Assembly: GCA_002633005.1 (NCBI GenBank)
Contig: NMRA01000263.1
Location: 486,143-550,142, forward strand
DNA length: 64,000 bases
DNA from: Phoronis australis
Lineage: Eukaryota; Phoronida; Phoronidae
Direction: 5' to 3'
The translations under genes and the position numbers were made by a program. Position 1 is the stretch's first letter. The number at the start of each line of letters is the position of its first letter. Positions 62,801 through 64,000 of the stretch are shown here, in pieces. The notes beneath the pieces are model-generated. The model was not told the DNA's origin and did not search any database. It saw only the letters and a program-made list of their open reading frames with translations.

Positions 62801-64000
62801 AATAGTCACACATACGTACTCAGGAATGGCCTAGTAGTTAAAATAATAGGAGGCCTTGCAATTGAGAGCTCGTGGGATTGAGCTATAATGTTCCCTAAGC
62901 GTTGGACTAGAGTTTGTTGACATTTCTGTGTGAAGGCACCTCTCCATTTTTGAGGTTGGTTCTCATTATGATGGGTAAGAAATATCAGCAAGGTAACAGG
63001 GGTTCTTAACTGGGTGATGCTCTTAAATTATAGGAAAATTTTTCATTGACATGTGCGTTTTTTTAATTACTGATTATAATGTCGGGATCATGTGAGCACT
63101 GAGATGATTATCACACTCTGTTCCTGTCATTTCATTGCATTTGTTGTACTGAGTCACTATCACACAAATTTCCTCGTGGCTCATAACCGTATAAAAACAT
63201 GTTATATTAATGAGCATTGCACGGGTTACCTGTGGTGGATATGAGGAATAGATTCAAAGGCATGTGAGTTTAATGGTATGAGGCTTTGCTACTTTACATA
63301 AGGAATGAAGTTGCATAGTTCTAACATTGTCATCAAGGTTGATGTTTTGTGCATAAGACATTTTGGTTTTGATTTAGTGACTTTGGTAATTTCAAGAGAA
63401 AAAATTCTTATCAGTGGTAAATAGGATGGTGAACCATGATAAAAGGGTGTGTCCCCCCTATTTGTGGCTGAAACTTGAAAATTATGAAAGTGCCCAATTA
63501 CCTCTTACAAACTGGGCTCAAAAATTTCCTTGCCGCCAATTTGTTTTTACTATCAAAAAGAATCTAGAGATCACCAGCAAAGGGTGACTTTCAAATAACA
63601 ATGTGGTGACTCAGATTACGTCATTACGTACCATTCTCCTGGAGTGTAAAAATCAAGAAATTTCCACTATCACCTTCTAATCTAGAATCACGCTCAATTA
63701 AACTTGTCAAGCAAGCCGTTAAGTACACAATACTGTGGTTAAGCTAGTCAGAGCTTACAGTCATACAAATGAATCAACAGTGAAATTTGAGTATAATTTC
63801 TCTCAAAGTCAATCATTTTTCTCCATTCAAAGTTTTTTGGTTAAAATATTTCACGACATTTGTTGAAAGTCGTTTGCAAATAGTATTCTTAAATATCGGT
63901 TAGCTTGGCGTCGGGTGCGTTGTTTACAGCGTAATTGCTGGATTACGTTAGCTTATCAGATGAAAGCAGACAATAAGAGAGCTGGACTATGTAAACATTG
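56707..64000 (+). CDS. SPTLC2: Serine palmitoyltransferase subunit 2, 5' part (six exons; continues beyond the window)
   Basis: Exons 56707-56802, 59018-59194, 60513-60667, 61239-61384, 61817-61941 and 62635-62728 join in frame (793 nt, 264 codons). SPTLC2, with SPTLC1, condenses L-serine and palmitoyl-CoA to 3-ketosphinganine in the ER membrane, the first step of sphingolipid synthesis, with PLP as cofactor. Seen here: a variable N-terminus (1-32), one membrane segment (about 46-70), the conserved [10 protein letters not shown] motif, [34 protein letters not shown] and [20 protein letters not shown]. The PLP-binding lysine and the C-terminal half lie beyond 64000. The product matches vertebrate SPTLC2 closely. 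It shares a promoter region with reticulon. Confidence 0.95.
56803..59017. other. SPTLC2 intron 1 with a MITE
   Basis: 2.2 kb; contains the third copy of the TAA-flanked MITE. No other gene is seen. Confidence 0.8.
57980..58486. mobile_element. TAA-flanked MITE, copy 3 (507 bp)
   Basis: Left AGGGCCTTTCATACTAA, right TCAATATGAAAGGGCCT, TAA on both sides. It is longer than the copies at 17501 and 18547, with extra sequence near the left end (GATGCATCGATG) and many substitutions, so it is an independent insertion. Confidence 0.8.
59018..59194 (+). CDS. SPTLC2: SPTLC2 exon 2, membrane segment
   Basis: Acceptor actttttag, donor AAG|gtgagt, 59 codons, phase 0. It encodes [20 protein letters not shown] and [14 protein letters not shown], which match the family [24 protein letters not shown]. 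This is the ER membrane anchor. Confidence 0.95.
59195..60512. other. SPTLC2 intron 2
   Basis: 1.3 kb, no recognised feature. Confidence 0.75.
60513..60667 (+). CDS. SPTLC2: SPTLC2 exon 3
   Basis: Acceptor tacatttcag, donor TTT CA|gtgagt; phase 0 in, phase 2 out. It encodes [20 protein letters not shown] and [20 protein letters not shown], the start of the catalytic part. Confidence 0.95.
61239..61384 (+). CDS. SPTLC2: SPTLC2 exon 4
   Basis: Acceptor gatcttcacag, donor CTT G|gtaagt. It contains [15 protein letters not shown] and [13 protein letters not shown], typical of the alpha-oxoamine synthase fold. Confidence 0.95.
61817..61941 (+). CDS. SPTLC2: SPTLC2 exon 5
   Basis: Acceptor gtgtttaag, donor AAG|gtgaga. 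It encodes [20 protein letters not shown] and [14 protein letters not shown], the PLP-cofactor environment in this family. Confidence 0.95.
62635..62728 (+). CDS. SPTLC2: SPTLC2 exon 6
   Basis: Acceptor cgtttcag, donor AAT A|gtaagt; 31 codons plus one base. It encodes [20 protein letters not shown] and [11 protein letters not shown]. The DELNHAS segment carries the histidine that stacks on PLP in alpha-oxoamine synthases. Confidence 0.95.
62729..64000. other. SPTLC2 intron 6 (partial)
   Basis: 1.27 kb to the window end with a SINE-like piece at its start. The next expected exon (starting with the NMQSLE-like segment) is not in the window. Confidence 0.75.
62820..63000 (+). repeat. tRNA-derived SINE
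   Basis: Box A-like TGGCCTAGTAGTTAAAAT, then TAATAGGAGGCCTTGCAATT and box B-like GCTCGTGGGATTGAGC within about 65 bp, followed by a tail through TTCTCATTATGATGGGTAAG and a GGTAACAGGGG-like stretch. The layout is that of a tRNA-headed SINE. The end is estimated. Confidence 0.55.

Noticed and set aside
1-64000. CRISPR arrays, operons, prophage or bacterial genes
   Set aside because: All recognised genes are spliced animal genes. The direct repeats are minisatellites and satellites without spacer structure.

Overview
The window is 64 kb of intron-rich animal nuclear DNA (AT-rich, GT-AG introns from about 80 bp to over 11 kb, several MITE/SINE families, minisatellites). The proteins fit an invertebrate bilaterian; an amphioxus-like or other marine invertebrate is my guess, but the sequence alone does not fix the species. 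The few N positions (18224, 44825-44826, 47234, 51328) and the duplications next to two of them mark a draft assembly.

Three protein-coding genes were rebuilt by joining exons whose splice sites and reading phases agree. (1) Plus strand, about 169-34600: the 3' part of a large uncharacterised gene; 17 exons from 6465 to 34600 encode 1241 residues, plus a probable further exon at 169-293. The protein has a helical N-terminal part, a PPPPY motif, a degenerate WW-like domain, about 240 residues of Gly-Gly-X / Gly-X-Y repeats with cysteines, two beta-sandwich-like segments, and a long conserved-looking C-terminal region with a possible Rossmann-like beginning. It is the best candidate for an undescribed system here. 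(2) Minus strand, 38829-56324: a complete reticulon (7 exons including a 42-nt in-phase exon, 309 residues) with the full reticulon homology domain. (3) Plus strand, 56707 to beyond the window end: the first six exons (264 codons) of serine palmitoyltransferase subunit 2 (SPTLC2).

Layout: gene 1 and reticulon converge tail to tail over 34.6-38.8 kb. Reticulon and SPTLC2 are divergent, with 382 bp between their start codons and a perfect palindromic CRE (TGACGTCA) in that gap. Both products are ER membrane proteins, and mammalian Nogo-B (a reticulon) is known to restrain serine palmitoyltransferase, so the shared promoter is a notable arrangement.

The introns hold a 1335-bp hAT element with an exact 8-bp target duplication and a transposase zinc-finger remnant, two MITE families (TAA-flanked 440-507 bp; CAGGGCTTGGAAT-ended), a tandem array with ~145-bp monomers in ~430-bp higher-order units carrying CTCF-like cores, a ~30-bp minisatellite with a 147-bp higher-order period, tRNA-derived SINE-like pieces, and two duplications that end at N gaps and are probably assembly artefacts.
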